DNA of 32,444 nucleotides from Nostoc linckia FACHB-104. GTDB taxonomy: Bacteria; Cyanobacteriota; Cyanobacteriia; Cyanobacteriales; Nostocaceae. How positions within the stretch are numbered: the first letter of the stretch is position 1; each line of letters opens with the position of its first letter. Positions 9,963-18,616 of the stretch are shown here, piece by piece. Position numbers and translations under genes: made by a program. The stretch spans positions 1-32,444 of the forward strand of contig NZ_JACJQJ010000089.1 of the NCBI RefSeq assembly GCF_014696615.1, in the 5' to 3' direction. The notes beneath the pieces are model-generated. The model ran no database searches. It was not told the origin of the DNA and saw only the letters and a list, made by a program, of their open reading frames with translations.

Positions 9963-10946
9963 ATGCGTGCAATGATACTAGAGGCACCACGCCAACCCCT
10001 GCGATTAGCTGACTTGCCAGTGCCAACACCCAATCCTGAGCAAGTATTAATTCGCATCCAAGCCTGTGCTGTTTGCCGCACAGACTTGCACATAGTTGAT
10101 GGAGAATTGACTCATCCCAAATTACCTTTAATCCCAGGGCATCAAATAGTCGGTACTATAGAAGCAAAAGGCGATCGCGTTGAGCAATTTTCTATTGGAC
10201 AACGGGTCGGTGTTCCTTGGTTAGGTCACACTTGCGATCGCTGTCGTTATTGCCTTGCTCATCGTGAAAATCTCTGCGATTATGCTGAGTTCACAGGTTA
10301 CAATATTGACGGCGGTTATGCAGAGTATACCGTCGCAGATCATCGCTTTTGCTTTCCCTTAGACCCCAGCTTCCCTGATCTGCAAGCTGCACCGCTATTA
10401 TGTGGTGGCTTAATTGGTTATCGCGCTTATCGCATGACTGGCGATGCAGAAAAAATTGGCTTTTATGGCTTTGGTTCTGCTGCCCACATATTGATTCAAC
10501 TAGCTCGCTATCAACAGCGTCAAGTATTTGCCTTTACCCGTGGTGGAGATGCACAAGGGCAAGAATTTGCCCGTCAGTTAGGTGCAACTTGGGCTGGAGA
10601 CTCAGAGGAATTACCCCCAGAACCCTTAGATGCGGCAATTATTTTTGCCCCCATAGGTAAATTAGTTCCCGCTGCTTTACGGGCAGTAGCTAAAGGCGGT
10701 ACGGTAGTTTGTGCAGGTATACACATGAGTGATATTCCAGCCTTTCCTTACGAAATTTTATGGGAAGAACGAGTATTGAGGTCTGTTGCTAACCTTACTC
10801 GCCAAGACGGCGAAGAGTTTCTGGCTTTAGCACCCAAAATCCCCATCCGCACAGAAATTAATACCTTTCCTCTAACTCAAGCAAATGAGGCTTTAGATGC
10901 CTTGCGATGTGGCAAAATTACAGGGTCGGCTGTATTAGTAATTTGA
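9963..10946 (+). CDS. Zinc-dependent alcohol dehydrogenase family protein
   Basis: This is a medium-chain (MDR) alcohol dehydrogenase-type enzyme, a cytoplasmic NAD(P)-dependent oxidoreductase for alcohols and aldehydes. The 327 residues show the catalytic-zinc site C38 (ACAVCRTDLH) and H60 (PGHQIVG). All four structural-zinc cysteines are present: C91, C94, C97 and C105 (CDRCRYCLAHRENLC). The dinucleotide-binding turn is YGFGSAAHILIQLARYQ. The usual Glu after the second ligand His is Gln, a variant I associate with this subfamily. The specific substrate is not predictable. A PNPOx-like gene starts 17 bases downstream on the same strand and is probably co-transcribed. The start ATG follows an AT-rich leader without a strong ribosome-binding site. 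Confidence 0.92.
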   Translation: MRAMILEAPRQPLRLADLPVPTPNPEQVLIRIQACAVCRTDLHIVDGELTHPKLPLIPGHQIVGTIEAKGDRVEQFSIGQRVGVPWLGHTCDRCRYCLAHRENLCDYAEFTGYNIDGGYAEYTVADHRFCFPLDPSFPDLQAAPLLCGGLIGYRAYRMTGDAEKIGFYGFGSAAHILIQLARYQQRQVFAFTRGGDAQGQEFARQLGATWAGDSEELPPEPLDAAIIFAPIGKLVPAALRAVAKGGTVVCAGIHMSDIPAFPYEILWEERVLRSVANLTRQDGEEFLALAPKIPIRTEINTFPLTQANEALDALRCGKITGSAVLVI

Positions 10947-10963
10947 AAAATTACCAATTTCCC

Positions 10964-11494
10964 ATGCTCGAACCAGCAAGCCCCACTAACAGATGGGTAA
11001 ATACAATCGATTCTGAAAATCCTGAAGTTATCGCTCAAGCATCTCGGATTATCGTCAAGAATATTTATTGCACTTTGTCTACTTGTTCGGCTGATGGTTA
11101 TCCTTGGGTGTCTCCTTTATTGTTTGCCTATGATCAGGACTGGAATATTTATTGGAGTTCCGCGATCGCATCTCAGCATTCGCAGCACATATACAATAAT
11201 CATGGCAGAGTTGCGATCGCTATTTTTGATTCCAGCATTTCTGAAGGTGCAGTAGAAGGTTTATATATTACTGGAACTGCATCAGAATTAAACCCAGATG
11301 CAGCCGAAAATGTATTGCAGTTGCTTTTACAGCGAGCAACTAAAAAGCACAATCGCACAGCATTAGACTATTTAAATGATTCACCCCGTAGATTTTATCA
11401 ATGTCAACCTCAAGAGGTTTGGATCACTGGTCAACGAGTAGCAGTTGGTAATCAATTAGTCGATACGAAAATTAAATTAAATTTGTCAAATTAA
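10964..11494 (+). CDS. Pyridoxamine 5'-phosphate oxidase-related FMN-binding protein
   Basis: This 176-residue soluble protein probably has the split-barrel fold that binds FMN or F420-like cofactors. The N-terminal half reads NIYCTLSTCSADGYPWVSPL, then FAYDQDWNIYWSSAIASQHS, then GRVAIAIFD, the usual order of strands in the family. The C-terminal part (RRFYQCQPQEVWITGQR) matches PNPOx-related proteins of general-stress type. True PNPOx activity cannot be inferred. I place the start at ATG 10964 (MLEPASPTN), 17 bases after the dehydrogenase stop. An in-frame ATG at 10907 would overlap the dehydrogenase gene by 40 bases. The close spacing suggests an operon with the dehydrogenase. Confidence 0.85.
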   Translation: MLEPASPTNRWVNTIDSENPEVIAQASRIIVKNIYCTLSTCSADGYPWVSPLLFAYDQDWNIYWSSAIASQHSQHIYNNHGRVAIAIFDSSISEGAVEGLYITGTASELNPDAAENVLQLLLQRATKKHNRTALDYLNDSPRRFYQCQPQEVWITGQRVAVGNQLVDTKIKLNLSN

Positions 11495-11550
11495 AAAAAA
11501 AGAATTCATAGTCAGTAATTTCGCTCCAGCTTTCAGGATTCAAATTCTCG

Positions 11551-13221
11551 CTAAAAGTGTTTGGCATAACAAACTTTGGGTTGCTTGGGTAAGGTGACTG
11601 TCACAGTAGTTCCTTGATCAACTTGACTTGACAATGTAATCTTTCCGCCATGTAACTCCACACAAGATTTAGCGATCGCTAATCCTAAACCTGTACCCGG
11701 AATTGTCCCGACGTTACTTCCCCTACCAAAGGATTGAAATAAGTGTTCTTGGTCTGCTATTGGTATGCCAATGCCTTGGTCTTTGATGGAAAACATCACT
11801 TCTGATTCTTTTCCCATCAAGTGAACTTCTACACTACCCCCTTGGGGAGAATACTTAACTGCATTAGACATTAAATTCACAAATATCTGCTGCAACAGTC
11901 CGCGATCGCCCCAAAAATCTTGGTAATTTCCGCTGCTATGAAAAATTAATTCATGGCGATCGCTAATTATTTCTTGCTCTTGTTCCATCAAATCGCTGAA
12001 AAATTGCAGCAGATTCAGGGGGATGGGTTGAAATCTGGTTTTGTCCAGTTCGATTTGGTTGACCATCAGCATATTATCCACGAGTTTGGCCATGGATCTG
12101 GCTTTGTGTTCAATAATTCCTAATAACTTCTGCTTTTTAGGATCGTCTAACTGCTGGCCATGTTTAATTACAGTTGATGCTGCTGCCAAAATCGACGTTA
12201 ATGGGGTGCGATATTCGTGGGAAACTGTGGCGACAATTTGAGATTTAAATGCATTGAGTTGCTTTTCTTTGGCTAATGCAGCTTGAGTTTGGGCGAGTAA
12301 TTCTGCTTGTTGAATTGCGATCGCTAATTGTACCGACAATTCATTGAGCATTTCCTCTTCATCAGGTTGCCAACCTCGCTCTCCGGAACTGTGGTGAGCA
12401 ATCAACAAGCCCCAAATCTGATCTTCCTGCTGATCATTGTTACTCAAATGAATAGGAGCTACTAAATTTTCCTCGTTTTTAAATTGTTCTAACAACTGCA
12501 AATAAAAATTACTCCAGCCAGCATTGTAGAAATCAGACATGGGTAATTTACATCCCCAATGTTGGTTTTCACCCCCCACCTTATTACAGACATTTTGGAT
12601 GTTATTGTATGCTTGGGTAGCTCCGCAACACTCAATTGAACAAGCTACAGTTTTACCCTCAATCTCGGAGGTGAACTGATAAACCATAACGCGATCGCAC
12701 TTGAGAAGTTGCTGTACTTCTACCACCGCTGTGTTTAAAATCTGCTCTAAATCAAGAGACTGACGGATTCGCAGCGCTGTTGTGGCAATTAAACGCTGTC
12801 GTTCTCGATGTTTGTAGAGTTGGGCTTGCAAATAGGATTGCTTGATGGCATTGCGAACAGCTAGTTGCAGTACCTCTGGTTTGAGATATTGCTTCACTAA
12901 ATAATCTTGGGCACCCAGTTTCATGGCTTGGACGGCCACCTCTTCGTCACCGCGTCCCGTCAGCATAATTACTGATACACAAGTATCAAAGGTTGTCTGT
13001 TTTAACTTATCAAAAAAATCCAAGCCACTCATATCAGGCAGACAAAAATCCAGCAGAATGACATCACAGCCAAATTCTTGACATAATGCCAGGCCCCTCT
13101 CTGCACAGTCTGCCTCTAAAATTTGGTAGGACTGATAGGGATCTTGTAAAAGATATCGACGATAGATTTTCCGATCCGCTGCACAATCATCAATGATCAG
13201 TAGCGTCGATGTGTCCAACAT
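11551..13221 (-). CDS. Hybrid receiver-GAF-histidine kinase
   Basis: A 556-residue cytoplasmic signalling protein. Residues 1-125 form a receiver domain with the phospho-acceptor Asp58 (VILLDFCLPDMSG), Thr88 (MLTGRG) and Lys110. Residues 145-310 are a cyanobacterial GAF domain (RVMVYQF...WGLLIAHHSSGERGWQ). From 320 comes a HisKA domain with His335 (VSHEYRTPL) and a HATPase with N box (FVNLMSNAVKYSP), G1 (DQGIGIP) and G2 (GTGLGLAIAK). The Cys-His pair that holds bilin in cyanobacteriochrome GAFs appears as Trp-Ser before FYLQLLEQF, so covalent bilin binding is unlikely. It has no transmembrane segment. It lies about 410 bases downstream of the Rcp1-like regulator on the same strand, so it may work with the phytochrome pair or have its own promoter. 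Its partner is unknown. Confidence 0.93.
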   Translation of the reverse strand: MLDTSTLLIIDDCAADRKIYRRYLLQDPYQSYQILEADCAERGLALCQEFGCDVILLDFCLPDMSGLDFFDKLKQTTFDTCVSVIMLTGRGDEEVAVQAMKLGAQDYLVKQYLKPEVLQLAVRNAIKQSYLQAQLYKHRERQRLIATTALRIRQSLDLEQILNTAVVEVQQLLKCDRVMVYQFTSEIEGKTVACSIECCGATQAYNNIQNVCNKVGGENQHWGCKLPMSDFYNAGWSNFYLQLLEQFKNEENLVAPIHLSNNDQQEDQIWGLLIAHHSSGERGWQPDEEEMLNELSVQLAIAIQQAELLAQTQAALAKEKQLNAFKSQIVATVSHEYRTPLTSILAAASTVIKHGQQLDDPKKQKLLGIIEHKARSMAKLVDNMLMVNQIELDKTRFQPIPLNLLQFFSDLMEQEQEIISDRHELIFHSSGNYQDFWGDRGLLQQIFVNLMSNAVKYSPQGGSVEVHLMGKESEVMFSIKDQGIGIPIADQEHLFQSFGRGSNVGTIPGTGLGLAIAKSCVELHGGKITLSSQVDQGTTVTVTLPKQPKVCYAKHF

Positions 13222-13634
13222 AAAAGTATGAGGATCTGGGAGATTAATAGAGTTTTTGGGAATCAGGTTGTGAGCTATTGCATAATTCTAAAAATAATCT
13301 AAAATAAATATAAATAAAAGCTAAAATTTGTTGAAGAAACTTAAAGCGATCGGCTAACTTGCCGGAAACATCACTCCAGTATTTAGTTATCAGCATTTAG
13401 TTGTCAGCAACTAGTGGGTAAATCCTAGAAATAGCCACTGAGAGGGGGAAACGACGTGACGCGAAGAACAATGCGATCGCGCAGACATAGAAACTGCGAC
13501 ACACTGAGAACTGCAATTCAGTGTGAATATCCAACGCCAGCACTAACTGATGGATACAATGTACTGCTGTATCCCGTTTCGCATCCTGACTTTCTACCTA
13601 GTTTTTCAGCAATCAAAAATACCCAAGGTTACTC
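13222..13634. other. Intergenic region with hairpin
   Basis: This gap separates two minus-strand signalling genes. It contains CACACTGA (13500-13507) and TCAGTGTG (13518-13525), an 8-bp stem with a 10-nt loop and no T-tract. A short plus-strand open frame (13456-13668) runs antisense into the receiver gene and looks spurious. No clear promoter could be assigned. Confidence 0.4.
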
Positions 13635-14078
13635 TCAGACTGGCGGAGTATTAGCTTCCAGCCAATAAGCGACAAACGCTTGAATCGTCTTTTGGAGTTC
13701 TTGTGCATCCATCGGCTTGACTAAATAGCCATTTGCCCCCTTTTGGTAACACAATTCAATATCTTTAGGATTTGATGATGTGGTAAAAACCACTATCGGG
13801 ATTTCTTTAAAACAGGTGTCTTGCTTAAGCCGTTCTAAGATGTCACGACCATCAATCCCAGGTAAATTGAGGTCAAGCAGGATCACAGAAGGTTTAATAC
13901 CTACAGAAGATTTTTCATTATTGCCCTCTTGATACAGTAAATCTAAGACCTCGTCTCCATTGGTACAGCGATAAATAGGGTTCTGAACAGCCATGCGTCG
14001 CATGAGCCGTTGCAGCATCCTAAAATCTTCATTGCTGTCCTCAACCACGAGTAGAGGTTCATGAAGTTTCGTCGTCAT
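13635..14078 (-). CDS. Rcp1-like response regulator (phytochrome partner)
   Basis: A single-domain receiver of 147 residues with no output domain, of the Rcp1 type that takes phosphate from cyanobacterial phytochromes. Features: acidic pocket (VVEDSNEDF), phospho-acceptor Asp69 in VILLDLNLPGIDGRDIL, the Thr in VVFTTSS, and the Lys in GYLVKPMD. The C-terminal helix AFVAYWLEAN resembles the dimerising tail of Rcp1. I use ATG at 14076-14078; an in-frame TTG five codons upstream is possible, and neither has a clear ribosome-binding site. The gene starts 53 bases after the phytochrome stop on the same strand, the classic cph1-rcp1 arrangement, so the two are probably one operon and one phosphorelay. 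Confidence 0.93.
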   Translation of the reverse strand: MTTKLHEPLLVVEDSNEDFRMLQRLMRRMAVQNPIYRCTNGDEVLDLLYQEGNNEKSSVGIKPSVILLDLNLPGIDGRDILERLKQDTCFKEIPIVVFTTSSNPKDIELCYQKGANGYLVKPMDAQELQKTIQAFVAYWLEANTPPV

Positions 14079-14131
14079 CAGTTGTCTTAACAAAATGTAA
14101 TTGTTAAACGATTTTTGTTACTTATCTTAAA

Positions 14132-16399
14132 CTATTCCAGCGTAAAATAAAACGTTGAGCCAACGCCAACAGTAGACTCAACCCAAATTTGCCCGTTATG
14201 CAGCTCGATAATCTTCTTTACAATTGCTAATCCGGCACCAACTCCGCCGCCAAATTTTTCTTGAGAGTGGAGTCGCTTAAATAATCGGAAGATAGTTTCT
14301 CGATGATGATCGGGAATGCCAATCCCGTTATCTCGCACATAAAATACAGGTGCAGAGTTTTCTCCTGTGCCATAGCCAATCTCCACCCATTGTTCTGGTT
14401 TATCATTGTATTTCAACGCATTGCCAATCAAGTTACTAAAAACTTCGTTCACCAACACAGCATCACATGAAATTGTTGGTAAAGGTTGAGGAATGCGAAT
14501 ATCTAAAACCTGAGAGTATTGGCGGCTGGCATGAAATATATCAATTACTTGGGTGATTAATTCGTTAATATCAGTGGCTTTGGTGCGTAGTTGTGCCTTT
14601 CCTAACTGCGCCAGTCGTAACAAAGCATTAATTAAAGCTTCCATCCGCACTGATAAGGTGACTACTGTTTCTAGATACTCAGTTGCTTCAGTATCAAGTA
14701 GATGGGCGTAGTCTTCTAAAAGCACAGTTGAGTAATTATAGATACCTCGCAAAGGTTCCTTTAAATCGTGAGATGCAGCGTAGGCAAAGGAACTGAGTTC
14801 GCGGTTACTGCGTTCTAACTCTAGGTTAATTTTGGCTAACTCATCGGCTTTAGAAAGTACAATCCCCACGATCGCATTTCTGAGTGCGATCGCACTATCA
14901 AGTTCCGATTGTTTCCAGGGTAGAGATGTTAATTGCACCGTCTCCTGCCATTTGGCAAAGGATTTTCGCGGCCCCAAGGTAACAGTACCATCAGCATCCA
15001 GGTGAATAGATGTATTGGGGTTGCCTGCCCAATTTACCGTTTGCATCACTTCCGGGCGAAACCAGAGAATGTAATAACGCCGCACTTGCGAAATCCGCAG
15101 TAGTAGCAAGCCGCTAGCAGTATCTTTAAATACAATACCATCGGGGTAAAGCTTGGCTAAAGAATCGGTATAAAATAAATTTTCCCTCGCCTGAGTATCT
15201 GCCCATTCAATTAACGCCCGAACTTGCTCAAGATTGGGTGTTGCACCCACCAGCGTAATTTCACGATCCAAACAAACTGCTGCACCAGAAGCACTGGCAA
15301 CATCCAGCAAACGAATTTCTGGTTTAATCAAAGCATCAATAAAATTATCAGCTTGGGAAATAGAGGCTAAGAAATCAGACTGTAAAGATTTCAGCTTTAC
15401 TTCATAGTCCCATTCTGAGTGACTAACCTTGTGGGCTAACTCTGAGGAGACAATTTGTCCGATAAATTCACAGATTTTTCGCACTTCGTAAGGCAGATAC
15501 TTTGGTGTGTGATGATGGCAAGATATTAAGCCCCAAAGCTTCCCCTCTTGCATCAGCGAGATTGCCATTAGTGCCCTCACACCCATATTTTGATGGAATT
15601 CTACACAGCAAGCATCAACACTCCTAAATACTGACAAGCTTAAATCTAGAGGTTGATGGGTTATTGAGCGATCGCTTGATACTAAATCAACTGCTTGAGC
15701 GCTGAAATCTGGAATAAACCGGAGTTTGCAGCGAGTATATAAATCTCTACTTTGGGCAGGAATATCTGTCGCGGGATAATGCAGCCCTAAATATGGTGGT
15801 AAATCCTCCCGTTTGGCTTCCGCAACGACAGCACCAGAAGCTTGCTCGTCAAATCGATACGCCATCACTCGGTCAAAGTCTGTAATTTTGCGTAGTTCTG
15901 TAACCACTAAATCCAAGAATTCCGTGAGATTAGCAGTGCTTTGCATTTGCGCGATCGCATCACTTACCAAAGCATGAAAACTCAAGAAACTGATTTCTGA
16001 ACTAGATGCGTAGGCGTAGCCTGTCGTAGACATCGCTTCTAACTCGACAATCAAAACATCTGCTATGCGATGCACAATGCAATCAAAGAATTGCTCTTGA
16101 TAGTTAGTAATGATTGATACTTTATAGTTGCTAACACTACCAATATTTTTTTCCCAGCACTGCTTAATAGCTGCAACTTGTCGCTCATCGAGTAAGCAGT
16201 CCAAAGTTTGACCAAGCAAATCTTCGGTAGCTTGGCCAAAGTATTGCTGTGTATTGTTACTAACTTGCAGAATCTCTAACTGGGAACTCAGTGCTAGTAA
16301 AACGCCATGAGGTTGGATTGAGCCAGGTAGATGAATCGCTCTGCGATCGTGGTTAGTCAAAAAAGGATTTTGGGCTGTGGTCTCTTCTGACTGGCTCAT
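14132..16399 (-). CDS. Cyanobacterial phytochrome histidine kinase (Cph1/CphA type)
   Basis: A 755-residue red/far-red photoreceptor kinase. The order is PAS (about 15-125, IHLPGSIQPHGVLL), GAF (about 135-320), PHY (about 335-520) and HisKA/HATPase (about 525-755, His544 in AASHDLKEPL). The bilin pocket shows PATDIP (Asp212), Tyr181 (RVMAYRFD) and ISCHHHTPK. The PHY tongue has the GPRKSF motif. Aligned to Cph1 (RSAYHCHLTYL), this protein reads RSVDACCVEFH. The chromophore Cys is kept as Cys264, but the neighbouring conserved His is Cys265, and Cph1 Tyr263 is Phe. There is no N-terminal Cys of the bacteriophytochrome type. A short linker at residues 122-131 is encoded by a dispersed repeat. 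The Rcp1-like regulator follows at once. Confidence 0.96.
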   Translation of the reverse strand: MSQSEETTAQNPFLTNHDRRAIHLPGSIQPHGVLLALSSQLEILQVSNNTQQYFGQATEDLLGQTLDCLLDERQVAAIKQCWEKNIGSVSNYKVSIITNYQEQFFDCIVHRIADVLIVELEAMSTTGYAYASSSEISFLSFHALVSDAIAQMQSTANLTEFLDLVVTELRKITDFDRVMAYRFDEQASGAVVAEAKREDLPPYLGLHYPATDIPAQSRDLYTRCKLRFIPDFSAQAVDLVSSDRSITHQPLDLSLSVFRSVDACCVEFHQNMGVRALMAISLMQEGKLWGLISCHHHTPKYLPYEVRKICEFIGQIVSSELAHKVSHSEWDYEVKLKSLQSDFLASISQADNFIDALIKPEIRLLDVASASGAAVCLDREITLVGATPNLEQVRALIEWADTQARENLFYTDSLAKLYPDGIVFKDTASGLLLLRISQVRRYYILWFRPEVMQTVNWAGNPNTSIHLDADGTVTLGPRKSFAKWQETVQLTSLPWKQSELDSAIALRNAIVGIVLSKADELAKINLELERSNRELSSFAYAASHDLKEPLRGIYNYSTVLLEDYAHLLDTEATEYLETVVTLSVRMEALINALLRLAQLGKAQLRTKATDINELITQVIDIFHASRQYSQVLDIRIPQPLPTISCDAVLVNEVFSNLIGNALKYNDKPEQWVEIGYGTGENSAPVFYVRDNGIGIPDHHRETIFRLFKRLHSQEKFGGGVGAGLAIVKKIIELHNGQIWVESTVGVGSTFYFTLE
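16005..16036 (-). repeat. Dispersed repeat inserted in frame in the phytochrome gene
   Basis: The stretch GATGCGTAGGCGTAGCC-TGTCGTAGACATCGC belongs to the GGCTACGCCTACGC repeat family of Nostocales. On the coding strand it encodes about ten residues (AMSTTGYAYA) in the linker between the PAS and GAF domains. It keeps frame and contains no stop codon. Confidence 0.7.
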
Positions 16400-16523
16400 A
16401 AATTTAGTTTAGTGGCAAGCTTATTTTTGCAATGCCGCAATTAAATTTTACATTTCTTTAAACCATAACAGAAAAATACATATATACCGCAAGACAGCGC
16501 GCTTAAAAGCAAAGCAAAGTTAT

Positions 16524-16584
16524 TTAGGGTGGGTACTGCCAAATAATTGGCTCAAAACCCGATGAGAACTAGTACTCACCCTAA
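16524..16584. repeat. Nested palindromic element 3' of the peroxiredoxin gene
   Basis: TTAGGGTGGGTACT (16524-16537) and AGTACTCACCCTAA (16571-16584) are 14-bp inverted repeats with one mismatch. Inside is a second inverted repeat, GCCAA-ATAA-TTGGC (16538-16551). This resembles the TTAGGGTGGG(C/T)A family of small palindromic repeats in cyanobacteria. It lies about 25 bases beyond the peroxiredoxin-glutaredoxin stop and may also act in 3'-end formation. Confidence 0.7.
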
Positions 16585-16609
16585 GCTTGACTTAGATAAT
16601 CAAAAAAAT

Positions 16610-17344
16610 CTATTTTTCGCCAAAGTAAGAAGCTAGAGCTTCAGAACCACCAATAAGTTGTGCATCGATAAATACTTGGGGAACTGTGGTTGCACCTGTA
16701 ACCGCTTTTAAAGTGTGAGTAGTAATATCTTTACCCAAGACAATTTCCTCATAACCCAAACCATGTTCGTGAAGCAATTCTTTTGCACGGGCGCAGTAAG
16801 GACAACCTACTTTAGTAAACAGGGAAACTAGCTTTGGTTTTACTGCTTCAGGGTTAATGTATCGCAGCATTGTCTCCGCATCGGATACCTTAAAGGGATC
16901 GCCTGGCTCTTCTGGCTCAATGAACATGTTGTCAATTACACCATCTTTGACAAGCATAGAATAGCGCCATGAGCGTTTACCAAATCCCAAGTCTGATTTA
17001 TCTACCAGCATTCCCATACCTTGAGTAAATTCCCCGTTACCATCAGGTATCAGAGTAATATTAGTGGCTTCTTGGTCTTTAGCCCATTCATTCATGACAA
17101 AGGTATCATTGACGGAAATACAAACAATATCATCCACACCATTTTCTTTAAATACATTAGCCAATTGGTTATAGCCAGGTAGGTGAGTGGAAGAACAAGT
17201 GGGTGTAAAAGCACCTGGTAAAGAGAAGACAATCACTGTCTTATCAGCAAACAGGTCATCAGTGGTGACGTTAACCCACTGATTGTTTTTGCGGGTGCGA
17301 AAAGTAACATTAGGAACTCGTTGCCCTCGGCGATTTGATAGCAT
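16610..17344 (-). CDS. Peroxiredoxin-glutaredoxin fusion (hybrid Prx5/Grx)
   Basis: A 244-residue cytoplasmic peroxidase with its own reductase. Residues 1-165 are a Prx5-type peroxiredoxin with the peroxidatic Cys50 in [17 protein letters not shown], which reduces hydrogen peroxide and alkyl hydroperoxides. Residues 172-244 are a glutaredoxin with the redox site CPYC (181-184), the TVPQVFI cis-proline loop and [10 protein letters not shown] glutathione-binding end. The fusion lets glutathione regenerate the peroxidase directly; the architecture is known in cyanobacteria and some pathogens such as Haemophilus. A good AGGAG site lies just upstream of ATG 17344. It is monocistronic on the minus strand. 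A separate glutathione peroxidase lies at 27766-28251. Confidence 0.96.
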   Translation of the reverse strand: MLSNRRGQRVPNVTFRTRKNNQWVNVTTDDLFADKTVIVFSLPGAFTPTCSSTHLPGYNQLANVFKENGVDDIVCISVNDTFVMNEWAKDQEATNITLIPDGNGEFTQGMGMLVDKSDLGFGKRSWRYSMLVKDGVIDNMFIEPEEPGDPFKVSDAETMLRYINPEAVKPKLVSLFTKVGCPYCARAKELLHEHGLGYEEIVLGKDITTHTLKAVTGATTVPQVFIDAQLIGGSEALASYFGEK

Positions 17345-17565
17345 AAGGACTCCTTTAATAATCTATTTTTTGAGAGTGTCAACAGTCAAAAGGCTTAGAT
17401 TCTAAGCTGTTGTACAGTTGTGGATTAGGTTTTATTTCTGACGGGATATACTAGTATAATTGTCAACTTGAAAGCAACTTTCCTGAGTAATAAAAGCTAG
17501 GGAATTGAGTATGGATAATTGGTAATGGGAATTTATTATTGATTCTTTCCCCCTCATCCCCCACC

Positions 17566-17613
17566 CTGCGGGTACTCCTTAGGAGAACTCGCAGAGTAGA
17601 CGCGTAGCGTCTA
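17566..17613. repeat. Two adjacent palindromic repeats
   Basis: An imperfect palindrome from CTGCGGGTACTCC to GGAGAACTCGCAG (17566-17594) is followed by a perfect one, TAGACGC-GTA-GCGTCTA (17597-17613). They are embedded in pyrimidine-rich repetitive DNA just beyond the 3' end of the alpha/beta-hydrolase gene. They are likely dispersed repeats and may help terminate transcription. Confidence 0.65.
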
Positions 17614-17628
17614 AATCCCCTTCATCCC

Positions 17629-18525
17629 TCACGTTCCTAAACTGATAAAGGGTGCGATCGCAGCTACAAATTCTGCTGTAGATTCGTATGGTAGGACATT
17701 GCGCCCAGTCAATTTAACTCCTTGTCCTTGCGGTAAATAAGCGAGGTAGTTAGCTAAACGTTCGTCTGGTGTTTCGGCTTGTCCTTCTTTGCTAATATTT
17801 GATGCTTTGTCGCCAACAACTACTAATGTTGGTTGTTGAATAGCGGCGATATCATGACTATAATCCTGTCGCCAAAACCCTGCTAAAAAAGAAAAAACTG
17901 CATAACGATTGGCAGTATTTTCTGCACCTTTAACTAAAGCATTTAACCACTCTTGATCAGCAGTTTCACTGCTAGCAAATAGTTGGCGAGTAGAAAAAGA
18001 ACGCAAAAACTTGGGGGTGCGTGCATAAAGATAAAAAGCATTCCCTAGAGGTGAATCAAAAAGATTCCAAGCTAGCTTTTGCTGCCAATTTGGTGATTGT
18101 TTCGTCATAATCTTCCAAGCTGGAGGACTAGCAAATATTAGGGAGTGAATCAAGTTTGGCTCTATTTGCACTAATTTAGTGGCAATGCTCAATAAAGCAC
18201 CTTGCACTATAACAATTACAGGTTTTTGCACCACTGTTTTTAAGAAGTAATGTAGCTGTTCTGCCCAATCCCTAGGAGTATAAGCGACGTGAGGCATATC
18301 ACTTTCACCACATCCTAATAAATCAGGGTTATAAATTAGATTCCGATGCCCTGCTTCATACCATTCACGACAGAATCGTTGCCAAAATTGCCGTGATAAT
18401 CCCACACCTATAGGATGAATTAATAATATGGGGATAGCTTCAGAATTTGAATTATTCGGTTGATGAACTTCGTAGGCGCAGCGATAATTGTGCGAAGTAT
18501 AAAAATCTGTATAATTTATTGCCAT
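17629..18525 (-). CDS. Alpha/beta-hydrolase-fold protein, catalytic serine not evident
   Basis: This 298-residue soluble protein has the alpha/beta-hydrolase fold: an oxyanion-hole strand with HPIGVG (IPILLIHPIGVGLSRQFW), NLIYNPDLLGCGESD, and a late strand with PTLVVVGDKASN. The nucleophile-elbow position, normally G-x-S-x-G, reads IVIVQGALLSIAT, so the usual serine appears to be Gly. It may therefore be non-hydrolytic, use another residue, or belong to a divergent cyanobacterial group. A late acid or His is not obvious either. No signal peptide is present. It is divergent from the histidine kinase gene at 18617, with a 91-bp shared promoter region. The fold call is reasonably sure; function is unknown. 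Confidence 0.8.
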   Translation of the reverse strand: MAINYTDFYTSHNYRCAYEVHQPNNSNSEAIPILLIHPIGVGLSRQFWQRFCREWYEAGHRNLIYNPDLLGCGESDMPHVAYTPRDWAEQLHYFLKTVVQKPVIVIVQGALLSIATKLVQIEPNLIHSLIFASPPAWKIMTKQSPNWQQKLAWNLFDSPLGNAFYLYARTPKFLRSFSTRQLFASSETADQEWLNALVKGAENTANRYAVFSFLAGFWRQDYSHDIAAIQQPTLVVVGDKASNISKEGQAETPDERLANYLAYLPQGQGVKLTGRNVLPYESTAEFVAAIAPFISLGT

Positions 18526-18616
18526 ACGTTCATATCTTTACTTAAAAATCATTTTTATCATATAATTTACCGCTATATTTGGGCATCTTATTAATAAATC
18601 TACTTAGATATGCAAA

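Noticed and set aside
13456-13668. Open frame of 70 codons on the plus strand
   Set aside because: It overlaps the receiver gene antisense, has an odd composition and no clear ribosome-binding site, and matches no family.
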